From positions 1,178,001 to 1,242,000 of the forward strand of contig JAGGDC010000001.1 in the NCBI GenBank assembly GCA_020809425.1: DNA of 64,000 nt, read 5' to 3'. Position numbers and translations under genes: made by a program. Of the stretch, positions 27,006 through 35,482 are shown piece after piece; within the stretch, counting starts at the first letter, position 1; every line of letters starts with the position of its first letter. This DNA comes from Candidatus Synoicihabitans palmerolidicus (GTDB lineage Bacteria > Verrucomicrobiota > Verrucomicrobiia > Opitutales > Opitutaceae). The notes below the pieces were generated by a model. It was given only the letters and a program-made list of their open reading frames with translations, made no database searches and had not been told where the DNA came from.

Positions 27006-27448
27006 CCCTTTCCGTTACCGACCTGATCCCTCATCGACCGCCATTTCTGTTTCTCGATTCCATTGTCGAGCACTATGAGGGACACCTCATTGCGCGTAGG
27101 GCATGGCGCGCCGACGAATATTTTTACAAAGGGCACTATCCTACCTCGCCGATTACACCGGGAGTTCTGTTGTGCGAAGCAGTGTTTCAAGCCGGCGCGG
27201 CTTTTATGTCCCTGCAGGCTAGAGCGGCGGGATCCGAGGCAGGCGAGGGGGTACCCTTGTTGGCTAAAATTAGCGATGTGCGCTTTCGCAACCCAGTGTT
27301 TCCGGGAGACGAAGTGCTGATCGAAGTTCAGAAAAAAGAAACGATGGGCGGCTTTACCATGATGTCCGGCCATGTGAAGAAATCTGATGGCACGCGCGTG
27401 CTCACGGTCTCCTTTGCCGTGGCATGGAAAGTGCCGGAAGCGAAATAG
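27002..27448 (+). CDS. FabZ-like 3-hydroxyacyl-ACP dehydratase
   Basis: The 148-residue hotdog-fold protein has the FabZ catalytic His in [20 protein letters not shown] and the catalytic acid Glu in [11 protein letters not shown], plus the N-terminal [13 protein letters not shown]. It removes water from 3-hydroxyacyl-ACP to give trans-2-enoyl chains. It overlaps the upstream flavoenzyme (ATGA) and is followed three bases later by an enoyl-ACP reductase-like gene, so it supplies that enzyme's substrate. A ketoreductase (FabG) is not encoded in the cluster and must come from elsewhere. Confidence 0.88.
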   Translation: MTLSVTDLIPHRPPFLFLDSIVEHYEGHLIARRAWRADEYFYKGHYPTSPITPGVLLCEAVFQAGAAFMSLQARAAGSEAGEGVPLLAKISDVRFRNPVFPGDEVLIEVQKKETMGGFTMMSGHVKKSDGTRVLTVSFAVAWKVPEAK

Positions 27449-27451
27449 CGC

Positions 27452-28279
27452 ATGACTGATTTTCTAAATCTCACCGGCAAAACGTTTGTCGTCGCGGGCG
27501 TGGCGAATCGCAAAAGCGTGGCTTGGCTTTCCGCCAAGACCGTGGAGGAGCAGGGGGCCAAGGTGGTCTACAGCGTGCGTTCGGAAACTCGCAAGGCGTC
27601 CTTGGCCAAGCTGCTGGGCGATCGCTCGGTATTTATCTGTGACGTGGAGGAAAAGGGGGCGGCCGCACGCTTGGCTCAACGAATCACCGATGCCGGACAC
27701 GGCCCCATCCATGGGTTGGTGCATTCCATTGCCTTTGCGAATTACAGTGAAGGGTTCAAACGGTTTGAGGAGACCAAACGGGAGGATTTTCTGCAGGCGA
27801 CGGCGATATCCGCCTTCTCGTTGGTGGAGCTCGCCAACGCGTTCAAACCGCACTTTGCGCTCGGCGCATCGGTGGTCACGATTGGCATTTCATCGCTTAC
27901 GGTGACGCCCGATAATTACGGCTACATGGGGCCGATCAAGGCGGCGTTGGAATCGGCCACCCGTTTTCTCGCAAAATCATTTAATCCTGACCCCGGCGTG
28001 CGTTTCAACGTGGTGGGCTCGGGTCCGCTGAAAACGAGTGCTTCGGCCGGAATTCCCGGGTATTTGGAGAGCTACCTTTATGCGGGAAAACTAACGTTCC
28101 GTAAGCAGAACCTGGCTACACAGGAAGTGGCCAATACGGTGGTTTACCTGCTCAGCGATCGCAGTAGCGGACACAATGGAGCCACCCTGGTGGTCGATGC
28201 CGGTCTGGGGAGCAATTTCTTTGATGCGGAAATCGTTCGTCTGACGATGAGACCCGAACGCCAACCTGGTCAAGTATGA
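27452..28279 (+). CDS. fabI: FabI-like enoyl-ACP reductase
   Basis: The 275-residue short-chain dehydrogenase has FabI-type features. The N-terminal nucleotide site reads GKTFVVAGVANRKSVAWL. IHGLVHSIAFANYSEGF contains the VHSIAFA hallmark. The Tyr-x6-Lys catalytic pair is in YGYMGPIKAALES, and NVVGSGPLKTSASAGI matches the GPIRTLAA loop. It reduces trans-2-enoyl-ACP. This may be the cell's housekeeping FabI or a pathway-specific paralogue. Its place inside the operon, overlapping the OleA gene by four bases, favours a pathway role. The frame is intact. Confidence 0.85.
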   Translation: MTDFLNLTGKTFVVAGVANRKSVAWLSAKTVEEQGAKVVYSVRSETRKASLAKLLGDRSVFICDVEEKGAAARLAQRITDAGHGPIHGLVHSIAFANYSEGFKRFEETKREDFLQATAISAFSLVELANAFKPHFALGASVVTIGISSLTVTPDNYGYMGPIKAALESATRFLAKSFNPDPGVRFNVVGSGPLKTSASAGIPGYLESYLYAGKLTFRKQNLATQEVANTVVYLLSDRSSGHNGATLVVDAGLGSNFFDAEIVRLTMRPERQPGQV

Positions 28280-29307
28280 AGTTTTTAAATACGGTAATCG
28301 AATCCATGGCGGTGGCCTTGCCCGACGAGGTCTTGACCACGACAGTGATCGAGGAGCGGCTTGCTCCGCTTTACGCACGTCTGAAATTACCGGAAGGGCG
28401 CTTGGCGCTGATGACGGGGATTCGCGAACGTCGGATCTGGCCACCAGGCACACGTCCCTCGGATGCCAGTGCGAAGGCGGGTCGTGCCGTGTTGGCGAGG
28501 TCGGCCCTCGGTGCCGATCAAGTGCAGTTATTCATGCACTCCGCGGTGTGTCGCGACATGCTCGAACCGGCCACGGCATCGTTCGCGCATCGCAAGATTG
28601 GGCTACCCGCCACCGCCCAGATCTTTGATGTCTCAAATGCATGCTTGGGATTCCTCAACGCCATGACGGTGGCGGCGGGCATGATCGAGTCGGGTCAAAT
28701 CGAATGTGCATTGGTCGTGTCGGGGGAAAATGGCGGTCCCTTGGTTGAGAATACTCTGCAGACTTTGTTGGCGAAGCCGTGGACCCGTAAGGAGATCAAA
28801 CCGTTCTTTGCCAATCTGACGATCGGTTCGGGCGCCGTGGCCGCCGTGCTTTGCCACCGCCGCCTAGCCCCCGAGGGGCATCGCTTGGTGGGCGGATGCG
28901 CCCGGGCGGCGACGGCTCATAGCGAATTGTGCCAGGGGGACAACCACGGTGCTGAGGCTCTCGCGATGCAAACGGACTCAGAAGCGTTGCTAGTGGCCGG
29001 CGTGCAACTCGCCCGAGAAACGTGGCATGACTTCTGCGCTGAAACGGACATGGACGCAGATCGTTGTGATCGATTCATCTGTCATCAAGTTGGCAGCACT
29101 CATCGCCGCAAACTCTACGAGGCGCTGGGACTGGATTTGGCGAAGGATTTTTCTACGTTTGAAACCCTCGGGAATACCGGCTCGGTGGCCCTGCCGTCGA
29201 CGATGGCACTGGCCACGGAAGCGGGCGCGATAACGCGCGGGGATAAAGTTGGATTACTCGGTATCGGCAGCGGGCTCAATTGCCTCATGCTCGCCGTTGA
29301 ATGGTAA
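28276..29307 (+). CDS. oleA: OleA-like thiolase (head-to-head acyl condensation)
   Basis: The 343-residue KAS III-fold protein matches OleA rather than FabH. It has TGIRERRIWPPG, then VCRDMLEPATASF, whose Glu corresponds to the OleA catalytic base. The nucleophile Cys is in VSNACLGFLNAM and the His in RFICHQVGSTHR. The Asn is in ETLGNTGSVALPS, and the end is GIGSGLNCLMLAVEW, a typical OleA ending. OleA joins two fatty acyl thioesters into a long beta-keto acid, the first step of long-chain olefin synthesis. Here it follows FAS-type genes and precedes OleB. OleC and OleD do not follow. The frame is intact. Confidence 0.85.
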   Translation: MKFLNTVIESMAVALPDEVLTTTVIEERLAPLYARLKLPEGRLALMTGIRERRIWPPGTRPSDASAKAGRAVLARSALGADQVQLFMHSAVCRDMLEPATASFAHRKIGLPATAQIFDVSNACLGFLNAMTVAAGMIESGQIECALVVSGENGGPLVENTLQTLLAKPWTRKEIKPFFANLTIGSGAVAAVLCHRRLAPEGHRLVGGCARAATAHSELCQGDNHGAEALAMQTDSEALLVAGVQLARETWHDFCAETDMDADRCDRFICHQVGSTHRRKLYEALGLDLAKDFSTFETLGNTGSVALPSTMALATEAGAITRGDKVGLLGIGSGLNCLMLAVEW

Positions 29308-30212
29308 CCTTCGCCATGATTCCCCCTCCCCATATTCCTGACTCCCTGCGGTCGCTTTATCCGTTTACTCCCCAGACGTTCACGACACCGGCAGGCGCCA
29401 CCATGAGCTACGTGGACGAAGGGAAGGGCGATCGTGCGGTACTGATGCTCCATGGCAATCCCACTTGGTCGTTTTACTACCGGGAGCTGGTGAAGGCCTT
29501 GTCTGCCCGGCGGCGGTGCGTCGTGCCTGATCATATCGGCATGGGATTATCGCAGAAACCGGAGAACTACCCCTATACGTTGAAGATTCGCATTGATGAC
29601 GTGATGGCGTTGGTGGATTCGTTGTCGCTCAAGCAGGTGGACCTCGTGGTGCACGATTGGGGTGGGGCGATCGGGTTTGGATTTGCCCAACGACGGCCGG
29701 ACTTGATCGGCCGCATCACAATTTTGAATACAGCGGCGTTTACATCGAACCATCTACCTGGTCGAATCACGCTGTGTAAAATGCCGGTATTGGGTCCAGC
29801 GATGGTGCGCAGCGTGAATGCGTTTGCCTGGCCCACCACGTGGATGGCAATGAGCCGGCGGGCTCTCAGTAAGGACGAGGCCAGCGGTTACCTGTTGCCT
29901 TACGATTCGTGGGCCAATCGGGTGGCGGTCAGTGCATTTGTGCAGGATATCCCGATGGGGCCAAGTCACCCCACATGGTCAACTTTAGAACAGGTAGGGA
30001 AAGGCATCTCTCAGTTTCACGATCGGCCGACTCTGATCGTCTGGGGCGGTCGCGACTTTTGTTTCAACGACTACTTCTACGAAGAGTGGCTCGAGCGAAT
30101 GCCTCATGCCGAAACCATGTATCTCGACGACGCCGGGCATTACGTGCTGGAAGATGCCCGGGGAGATGCGGTGCCGCGGATTTGCGAACATCTCTTGTCC
30201 ACAAAATCCTAG
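29301..30212 (+). CDS. oleB: OleB-like alpha/beta hydrolase (beta-lactone decarboxylase family)
   Basis: A 303-residue protein, or 298 from ATG 29316. It shares the haloalkane-dehalogenase-like plan of OleB: SLRSLYPFTPQTF near the start, LHGNPTWSFYYRELV, and CVVPDHIGMGLSQKP. The nucleophile Asp (not Ser) is in VVHDWGGAIGFGFA, followed by SWANRVAVSAFVQDIP and the catalytic His in DDAGHYVLEDA. OleB decarboxylates the beta-lactone that OleC makes from OleA/OleD products, yielding a cis-olefin. It overlaps the OleA stop. It is the last gene of the operon; the next gene is convergent. A true dehalogenase is a less likely alternative. Confidence 0.85.
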   Translation: MVTFAMIPPPHIPDSLRSLYPFTPQTFTTPAGATMSYVDEGKGDRAVLMLHGNPTWSFYYRELVKALSARRRCVVPDHIGMGLSQKPENYPYTLKIRIDDVMALVDSLSLKQVDLVVHDWGGAIGFGFAQRRPDLIGRITILNTAAFTSNHLPGRITLCKMPVLGPAMVRSVNAFAWPTTWMAMSRRALSKDEASGYLLPYDSWANRVAVSAFVQDIPMGPSHPTWSTLEQVGKGISQFHDRPTLIVWGGRDFCFNDYFYEEWLERMPHAETMYLDDAGHYVLEDARGDAVPRICEHLLSTKS

Positions 30213-30231
30213 GGATCAGACCGACTGAGTA

Positions 30232-31782
30232 TTAGGTGGCTGGAGACACGCGACCGGTGAGCTCACCCATGTCGCGGAGGTAGGCGCCGCTGTTGGCGGT
30301 CAGTTGCCGCAGTTCCTCTCCGCGGTAGCGCCATTGCCAGTTTCCTTGAGGCAGTCCAGGAGTGTTGAAACGTGCCTCGGACCCAAGGCTCATGAAATCT
30401 TGCAACGGTATAACCGCCAAGTTGCTCACCGCAGAGTAGGAAGCACGGATGAAGTCCCAACCGATTTTTTTTCCGTCGATTCGGAGGTAACGTCGCACAT
30501 GATCGGTGGTTTTATCGTCGGCCGTACGATACCAGCTCAAGGTAGTATCGTTGTCGTGGGTGCCCGGATAAATTACGCTGTTGGCTTCCAAATTGTGAGG
30601 CAGGTAGAGATTTGTAGCATCTTCGCCGAACGCGAACTGCAGAATGGTCATGCCTGGAAGTCCAGTCGCTTGGCGGAGCTCCACCACACTGGGGGCAAGC
30701 TCTCCCAAGTCCTCCGCGATGAGCTTACATTTGGGAAGTGCCTGCTGGACGGCATGGAAAAAATCCAATCCCGGACCCTGCATCCACTTCCCGGTGCGAG
30801 CAGTGGGTGAGCCCGCTGGAATTGACCAGTAGGTGTCAAACCCCCGGAAATGGTCGATGCGGACGACATCGCATAGCGCCAGGTTGGCTTCGAGGCGTTG
30901 GATCCACCATGCGTAATCTTCTTTTTGGTGGACAGACCAGTCGTAGAGTGGGTTGCCCCAAAGCTGCCCATCGGCCGAGAAATAGTCTGGCGGGACGCCG
31001 GCCACAGCGCGGGCTTCACCCGTGGATTGATCGATTTGAAATAATTCGGGATGAGCCCACACATCGGCACTGTCGGCGGCGACAAAGATAGGGGCGTCTC
31101 CAATAATTTGGATATGACGTCCCGCGGCTTTGGCCCGAACTTTGTTCCATTGTCCGAAGAACAGATATTGGGAAAAGGCGTGCGCATCCGCCTTGACGGA
31201 AACTTGTTTCCGGAGGGGACTTTTTAACGCCCGAGAATGGAAGCGTACTTCCTCCGGCCACAGCCACCACGGTTGACCCTGGAAATAATCTTTGAGCGCC
31301 AGGAAATCACAATAGGGCGCCAACCATTCGGAATGGGTTTTCTTAAAAGTCTTAAACGATCCGTAGAGAGCAAAGGAGCCGCCGGATTTGGAGTAAGCTT
31401 CATATGCCTTGAAAAGAAGCGGCCACTTGATGCCATAAAGGTTCCCGAAATCGATGCGGTCGCGAGGCAATGCCTGCAGGGTAGCGAGGTCCGATTGATT
31501 GAGGAGATCGGCATCGACCAACACTTTCAAATCGATCAGATAGGGGTTGCCGGCAAAGGCACTGAAACACTGGTAAGGAGAGTCGCCGTAACCGGTTGGG
31601 CCGAGCGGGCAAATCTGCCAATAACGGATCCCGGCAGATTGCAGGAAATCCAACAAGGTGTCGACCGCAGCAGCTTCCAGGACCCCAATGCCTTGAGTTC
31701 CGGGTAAGGACGTCGGGTGAACCAAAGCACCGGCAGCGCGTTCATTGAGCCAATTAAAAAGCGGAGATGCGGGTGGTTTCAT
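30232..31782 (-). CDS. malQ: 4-alpha-glucanotransferase
   Basis: The 516-residue GH77 enzyme transfers alpha-1,4-glucan segments in glycogen or maltodextrin metabolism. Visible motifs: SLPGTQGIGVLEAAAVDTL, ICPLGPTGYGDSPYQCFSAFAGNPYLIDL, the nucleophile Asp region CDVVRIDHFRGFDTYW, the acid/base region LIAEDLGELAPSV and PGTHDNDTTLSWY. It is intact and of normal length. Its start overlaps the stop of the zinc-finger gene upstream by four bases, so the two are co-translated. It converges with oleB, leaving 19 bases between stops. Confidence 0.95.
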   Translation of the reverse strand: MKPPASPLFNWLNERAAGALVHPTSLPGTQGIGVLEAAAVDTLLDFLQSAGIRYWQICPLGPTGYGDSPYQCFSAFAGNPYLIDLKVLVDADLLNQSDLATLQALPRDRIDFGNLYGIKWPLLFKAYEAYSKSGGSFALYGSFKTFKKTHSEWLAPYCDFLALKDYFQGQPWWLWPEEVRFHSRALKSPLRKQVSVKADAHAFSQYLFFGQWNKVRAKAAGRHIQIIGDAPIFVAADSADVWAHPELFQIDQSTGEARAVAGVPPDYFSADGQLWGNPLYDWSVHQKEDYAWWIQRLEANLALCDVVRIDHFRGFDTYWSIPAGSPTARTGKWMQGPGLDFFHAVQQALPKCKLIAEDLGELAPSVVELRQATGLPGMTILQFAFGEDATNLYLPHNLEANSVIYPGTHDNDTTLSWYRTADDKTTDHVRRYLRIDGKKIGWDFIRASYSAVSNLAVIPLQDFMSLGSEARFNTPGLPQGNWQWRYRGEELRQLTANSGAYLRDMGELTGRVSPAT

Positions 31783-32120
31783 TTTCGACGTTGAGTGCAG
31801 GGTACACAGGTGACCAGATCGGGCTGATAGTCGAGACGTTCAACAGCAATATCGTTGCCACACAAGAGGCAGCGACCCAAGGCCCCGGATTCGATGCGGC
31901 GCAGTTCTTCGATCAATCGATTACGTTCTTCCTCATGCCGACGTTTGGCGGCCAGAGCCAAACGTTGGTGCTGCATTGAATCCAAGCGCGACAATCGGCC
32001 AATGGATACGTCGGGGGAGATGGCTTCAGTATCTCCGCTAAGAGATTCGATTTCATCCGCTATTTCGTTGAGTCGCGTTTGAATTATGGAGCGGTAGGCA
32101 TCTTGCGAGATTTGATCCAT
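31779..32120 (-). CDS. DksA/TraR-type C4 zinc-finger protein
   Basis: The 113-residue protein has an N-terminal coiled coil (about 1-80, rich in RLNEIADEIE and RHEEERNRLIEELRRIE). A C-terminal four-Cys zinc finger follows: GRCLLCGNDIAVERL, then VTCVPCTQRRK. This is the DksA/TraR layout. DksA binds the RNA polymerase secondary channel and, with ppGpp, resets transcription on starvation; small paralogues are common. Coupling to malQ by ATGA overlap is unusual and may link it to carbon storage. The DksA tip acidic residues (DxxDxA) are not obvious, so function may differ. Confidence 0.8.
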   Translation of the reverse strand: MDQISQDAYRSIIQTRLNEIADEIESLSGDTEAISPDVSIGRLSRLDSMQHQRLALAAKRRHEEERNRLIEELRRIESGALGRCLLCGNDIAVERLDYQPDLVTCVPCTQRRK

Positions 32121-32329
32121 GTCAGGGGTAGGTTAGAGATCATTGATTGCGGAACTCGCACAAACGCAATGAAATAGAAATTAGACATAATGTTTATTGT
32201 GCGTTATTCATTTGCCGCCAATCCGCTTCATGGCTCTACGGTCCGGGGATCTCACTTTGGAGTAAGGCGTTCTGTTCGGTTGTCGATCGAGTTAGCGATT
32301 CGATCCAAAGAGGTTGTTGCTATATCCAG

Positions 32330-33550
32330 TTAGGGCGCGCGGCCCCAATGCTTGGTGAAGGGGTAATAAATAAACAGAGGTCGGCCGACGACGTCTTTGG
32401 CCGGGACGGATCCCCAATATCGACCATCGAGGCTACTTGCTGAATTGTCACCAAACGCGAGATAACTGTCGGCCGGCACTTGATATTCATCGCCGAGTTC
32501 AAATTTCTCTAAATTTCGATAGCCCGGATAGCGGTCTTCGCGTTTCGCATTCTTTTCAAATGCCGGGCTTCCCTCTATTGGTTCACCATTGCGGTAAAGC
32601 ACCGGTTTACGGATTTCGAGCACGTCTTCAGGAATTCCGACCAGTCGCTTGATGTAATACTGGTCTTTGGGGCCACGCATAACGCGATGAAGTTCCGTAA
32701 GGTTTTTAGTCCGAAAAACAAAGCCGTCGCCTACGCTGGGTTTTACGAAGTGGTAACTGATACGGTCGACGAAGAGTTGATCGCCGGTCAATACATCAAA
32801 GGACAATATGCGTTCACCGGCGGAAACAGTTTTACCGGTGGGCAAATATACGCCGCGGCCGATCGGGACGTTGGACGGGAGTGGAAAAGTTTCTGCGCCG
32901 TCGAAATACGCGTCGAGCAATACACGTTCGAGATCGAAATCTCCCGGAACACGAATCGTCACGGCATGGTCGTTCACGTAAATCTCGTATTCGCGTAGCG
33001 TGGTCGGAATCACCAACCATTTTCTCCCCTTTACCATGTTGGGTGGCTTCAAAACGCTGCTATCCGCACCGACCTTGATGACTGGAATTCGGATTTCACC
33101 GTTGGCGGGCGCATCGATCCGGTGAGCCTTTGCCAATTGGGTTACGAATCGAAATGCGGAGCCCACAAATCCGGGTTCATCTTCGGTGGTCGCGAAGACT
33201 TCGCTCGTCATGCCATTGTAGCTGGGCCACATGGAATTGGTCGGGATTTTGAAGGGCTGGAAGAAATACGGCCGTATGCCAAGAATCACGATGGCCGCTA
33301 CGAGAAAAAATTCGACGTATTCGACCAAGGAACGCTTCGGGTAAAACGCCCCACCCGTCCGTCGCAATGTGTCCTCCATCCCTTCAATGCCGAGTTTGAG
33401 TTTGGAGGCGTCGGTTTTGTTACTCATCAACTGCCGCAGAGATTTTTGGTTGTTCTGCAGCTCCGTCAGTTCAGCGGGGGGCAGGACGTCGCGACGGTAG
33501 TCCTCTACCTTCTCCGCCAGCTCCAGCCAGTTGGCGGCATGTTTCCGCAT
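32330..33550 (-). CDS. lepB: Signal peptidase I with a large central insertion
   Basis: Cleaves signal peptides at the outer face of the inner membrane. Start ATG 33550 (a GTG at 33583 is possible) gives about 406 residues. A charged N-terminal coiled segment precedes the membrane anchor VEYVEFFLVAAIVILGIRPYFF. The catalytic Ser is in FKIPTNSMWPSYNG and the catalytic Lys in QYYIKRLVGIPEDVLEI. The signature GDNSASSLDGRYWGSVP is near the end. Between Ser and Lys lie roughly 170 residues, far more than in E. coli-type or Gram-positive enzymes, containing a periplasmic domain of unknown role. Intact; 92 bases downstream of lepA. Confidence 0.92.
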   Translation of the reverse strand: MRKHAANWLELAEKVEDYRRDVLPPAELTELQNNQKSLRQLMSNKTDASKLKLGIEGMEDTLRRTGGAFYPKRSLVEYVEFFLVAAIVILGIRPYFFQPFKIPTNSMWPSYNGMTSEVFATTEDEPGFVGSAFRFVTQLAKAHRIDAPANGEIRIPVIKVGADSSVLKPPNMVKGRKWLVIPTTLREYEIYVNDHAVTIRVPGDFDLERVLLDAYFDGAETFPLPSNVPIGRGVYLPTGKTVSAGERILSFDVLTGDQLFVDRISYHFVKPSVGDGFVFRTKNLTELHRVMRGPKDQYYIKRLVGIPEDVLEIRKPVLYRNGEPIEGSPAFEKNAKREDRYPGYRNLEKFELGDEYQVPADSYLAFGDNSASSLDGRYWGSVPAKDVVGRPLFIYYPFTKHWGRAP

Positions 33551-33642
33551 TTTACGTTGATTGGAAGCGAACGGGCCGAGCACGGAATTTTAGTTAGATT
33601 GGGAGGCGGTGGGACGGAGGATGATCTGAACCAGAAAGGAGG

Positions 33643-35439
33643 TTAGTTCTTCAGCACCTGAATAAACGCATCAGGTGGGATCGAAACGCGACCGATTTGT
33701 TTCATCTTCTTCTTACCCTCTTTTTGCTTATCGAGAAGCTTACGTTTACGGGAAATGTCTCCGCCGTAACACTTGGCGGTGACGTCCTTGCGCATGACGC
33801 GCACATTCTCGCGAGCGACGATGTTGCCGCCCACGGCGGCTTGGACGGCGACCTTGAACATCTGGGGAGGAATAATTTCCGAGAGTTTTTCACAGAGGTC
33901 ACGTCCCTTCCCCGGAGCCTTCTCCCGGTGCACGATGCTGGAAAATGTGTCCACGGGTTCGCCGTTGATGAGGATGTCCATTTTGACGAGGTCGCCGGCG
34001 TGGTATTCACCCAGCTCGTAGTCCATCGATCCGTAACCCCGGGTGATACTTTTCAGGCGGTCGTTAAAATCTACGAGAATCTCGTTCAATGGTAGCACAC
34101 AGGACAACATGACACGCGTCGCATCTAAGGTGTCCGTATGTTCGATGGTGCCGCGCTTTTCCATCACGAGAGCCATGATATCGCCTATCGAAGTATTGGG
34201 GATGTGGAGCGATGCCTTAATCGTCGGCTCGCGGATCTTCTCAATGGTCCCGGGATCGGGAAGCATGACGGGGTTGTCGACGAGCATCATCTCTTTTCCG
34301 TGCGGATAGACATGGTAGACCACGCTGGGATAGGTGGCGATGATTTCCACATCGTGCTCCCGCCGCACTCGTTCTTGGATGATTTCCATGTGGAGGAGGC
34401 CCAGAAATCCACAGCGGAAACCGAAACCGAGGGCGAGCGAGCTCTCGGACTGGTAGACGAATGCGGCATCATTGAGGCGCAGTCGTCCGAGAGCGGCTTT
34501 CAGTTTCTCGTAGTCATTGGACTCCAGCGGATACAGTCCACAGAACACCATAGGCCGCACTTCCTTGTAGCCAGGCAACATTTCGGTAGCCGGTCGAATA
34601 GACGTAGTGATAGTGTCGCCGGTTTTGATCTCGGCGGTGTCCTTGACCGTGGAAACAATGTATCCCACGTCGCCCGCGGTGAGCTGATCGACCTTGGTCA
34701 TCTTGGGTCGGAAAACGCCGACTTCCTTGATTTCACTCTTCAAGCCGTTGCTCATGAGCTGCATGTGCTCTCCCCGCTTAAAGCTGCCGGAGAAGACGCG
34801 CGTGTAGGCGATCACGCCCCGATAGGCGTCGTAGAGTGAATCGAACACGAGGGCTCGGGTATGCCGCGGGTGATCGTGCCAACGCGGCGGCGGAATGGTT
34901 TTAACAATCGCTTCCAGAATATCCTCGATGCCGATGCCCGACTTGCCGCTGGCGAGAATCGCCTCTTCGGCTGGGATCATCAAAATGTCTTCGAGTTGCT
35001 GGGTGCAGAGTTCGAGATTGGCACTAGGCAAATCGATTTTGTTGATGACCGGAATGACTTTCAGTCCCTGAGTGAAGGCTAAATTGGCATTGGCAACAGT
35101 CTGGGCTTCAACGCCTTGGGCGGCATCAATCAGCAAGAGTGCTCCTTCACATGCCGCCAGACTGCGGGAAACCTCGTACGCGAAGTCTACGTGCCCGGGC
35201 GTGTCCATGAGGTTGAGTTTGTACGACTTCCCGTCCTTGGCGGGATAAGTCATCGTCACCGGGTGACTTTTGATCGTGATGCCCCGTTCACGCTCGAGGT
35301 CCATGGTGTCCAAATGCTGGGCGTTGAGGACGCGTTGCTCGACCGCGTTAGTATGCTCCAACAAGCGATCAGACAAGGTGGTCTTGCCGTGATCGACGTG
35401 AGCAATGATGCAGAAATTACGTGTGAGGGAGACGTCCAT
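33643..35439 (-). CDS. lepA: Elongation factor 4 (LepA)
   Basis: Ribosome-binding GTPase. The 598-residue protein opens with RNFCIIAHVDHGKTTLSDRLLEHT (G1), followed by ERERGITIKSHPV (switch), LMDTPGHVDF (G3) and INKIDLPSA (G4). The EF-G-like domains follow, with the LepA-specific C-terminal domain ending RKRKLLDKQKEGKKKMKQIG. Length and all motifs are normal. The pairing with lepB immediately downstream is the classical lepA-lepB operon. The frame is intact over 1.8 kb, confirming that the region is not globally degraded. Confidence 0.98.
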   Translation of the reverse strand: MDVSLTRNFCIIAHVDHGKTTLSDRLLEHTNAVEQRVLNAQHLDTMDLERERGITIKSHPVTMTYPAKDGKSYKLNLMDTPGHVDFAYEVSRSLAACEGALLLIDAAQGVEAQTVANANLAFTQGLKVIPVINKIDLPSANLELCTQQLEDILMIPAEEAILASGKSGIGIEDILEAIVKTIPPPRWHDHPRHTRALVFDSLYDAYRGVIAYTRVFSGSFKRGEHMQLMSNGLKSEIKEVGVFRPKMTKVDQLTAGDVGYIVSTVKDTAEIKTGDTITTSIRPATEMLPGYKEVRPMVFCGLYPLESNDYEKLKAALGRLRLNDAAFVYQSESSLALGFGFRCGFLGLLHMEIIQERVRREHDVEIIATYPSVVYHVYPHGKEMMLVDNPVMLPDPGTIEKIREPTIKASLHIPNTSIGDIMALVMEKRGTIEHTDTLDATRVMLSCVLPLNEILVDFNDRLKSITRGYGSMDYELGEYHAGDLVKMDILINGEPVDTFSSIVHREKAPGKGRDLCEKLSEIIPPQMFKVAVQAAVGGNIVARENVRVMRKDVTAKCYGGDISRKRKLLDKQKEGKKKMKQIGRVSIPPDAFIQVLKN

Positions 35440-35482
35440 TACGGGCGCGGAAGAAGATGAAGATGCGGCGATAAAATTAGGG

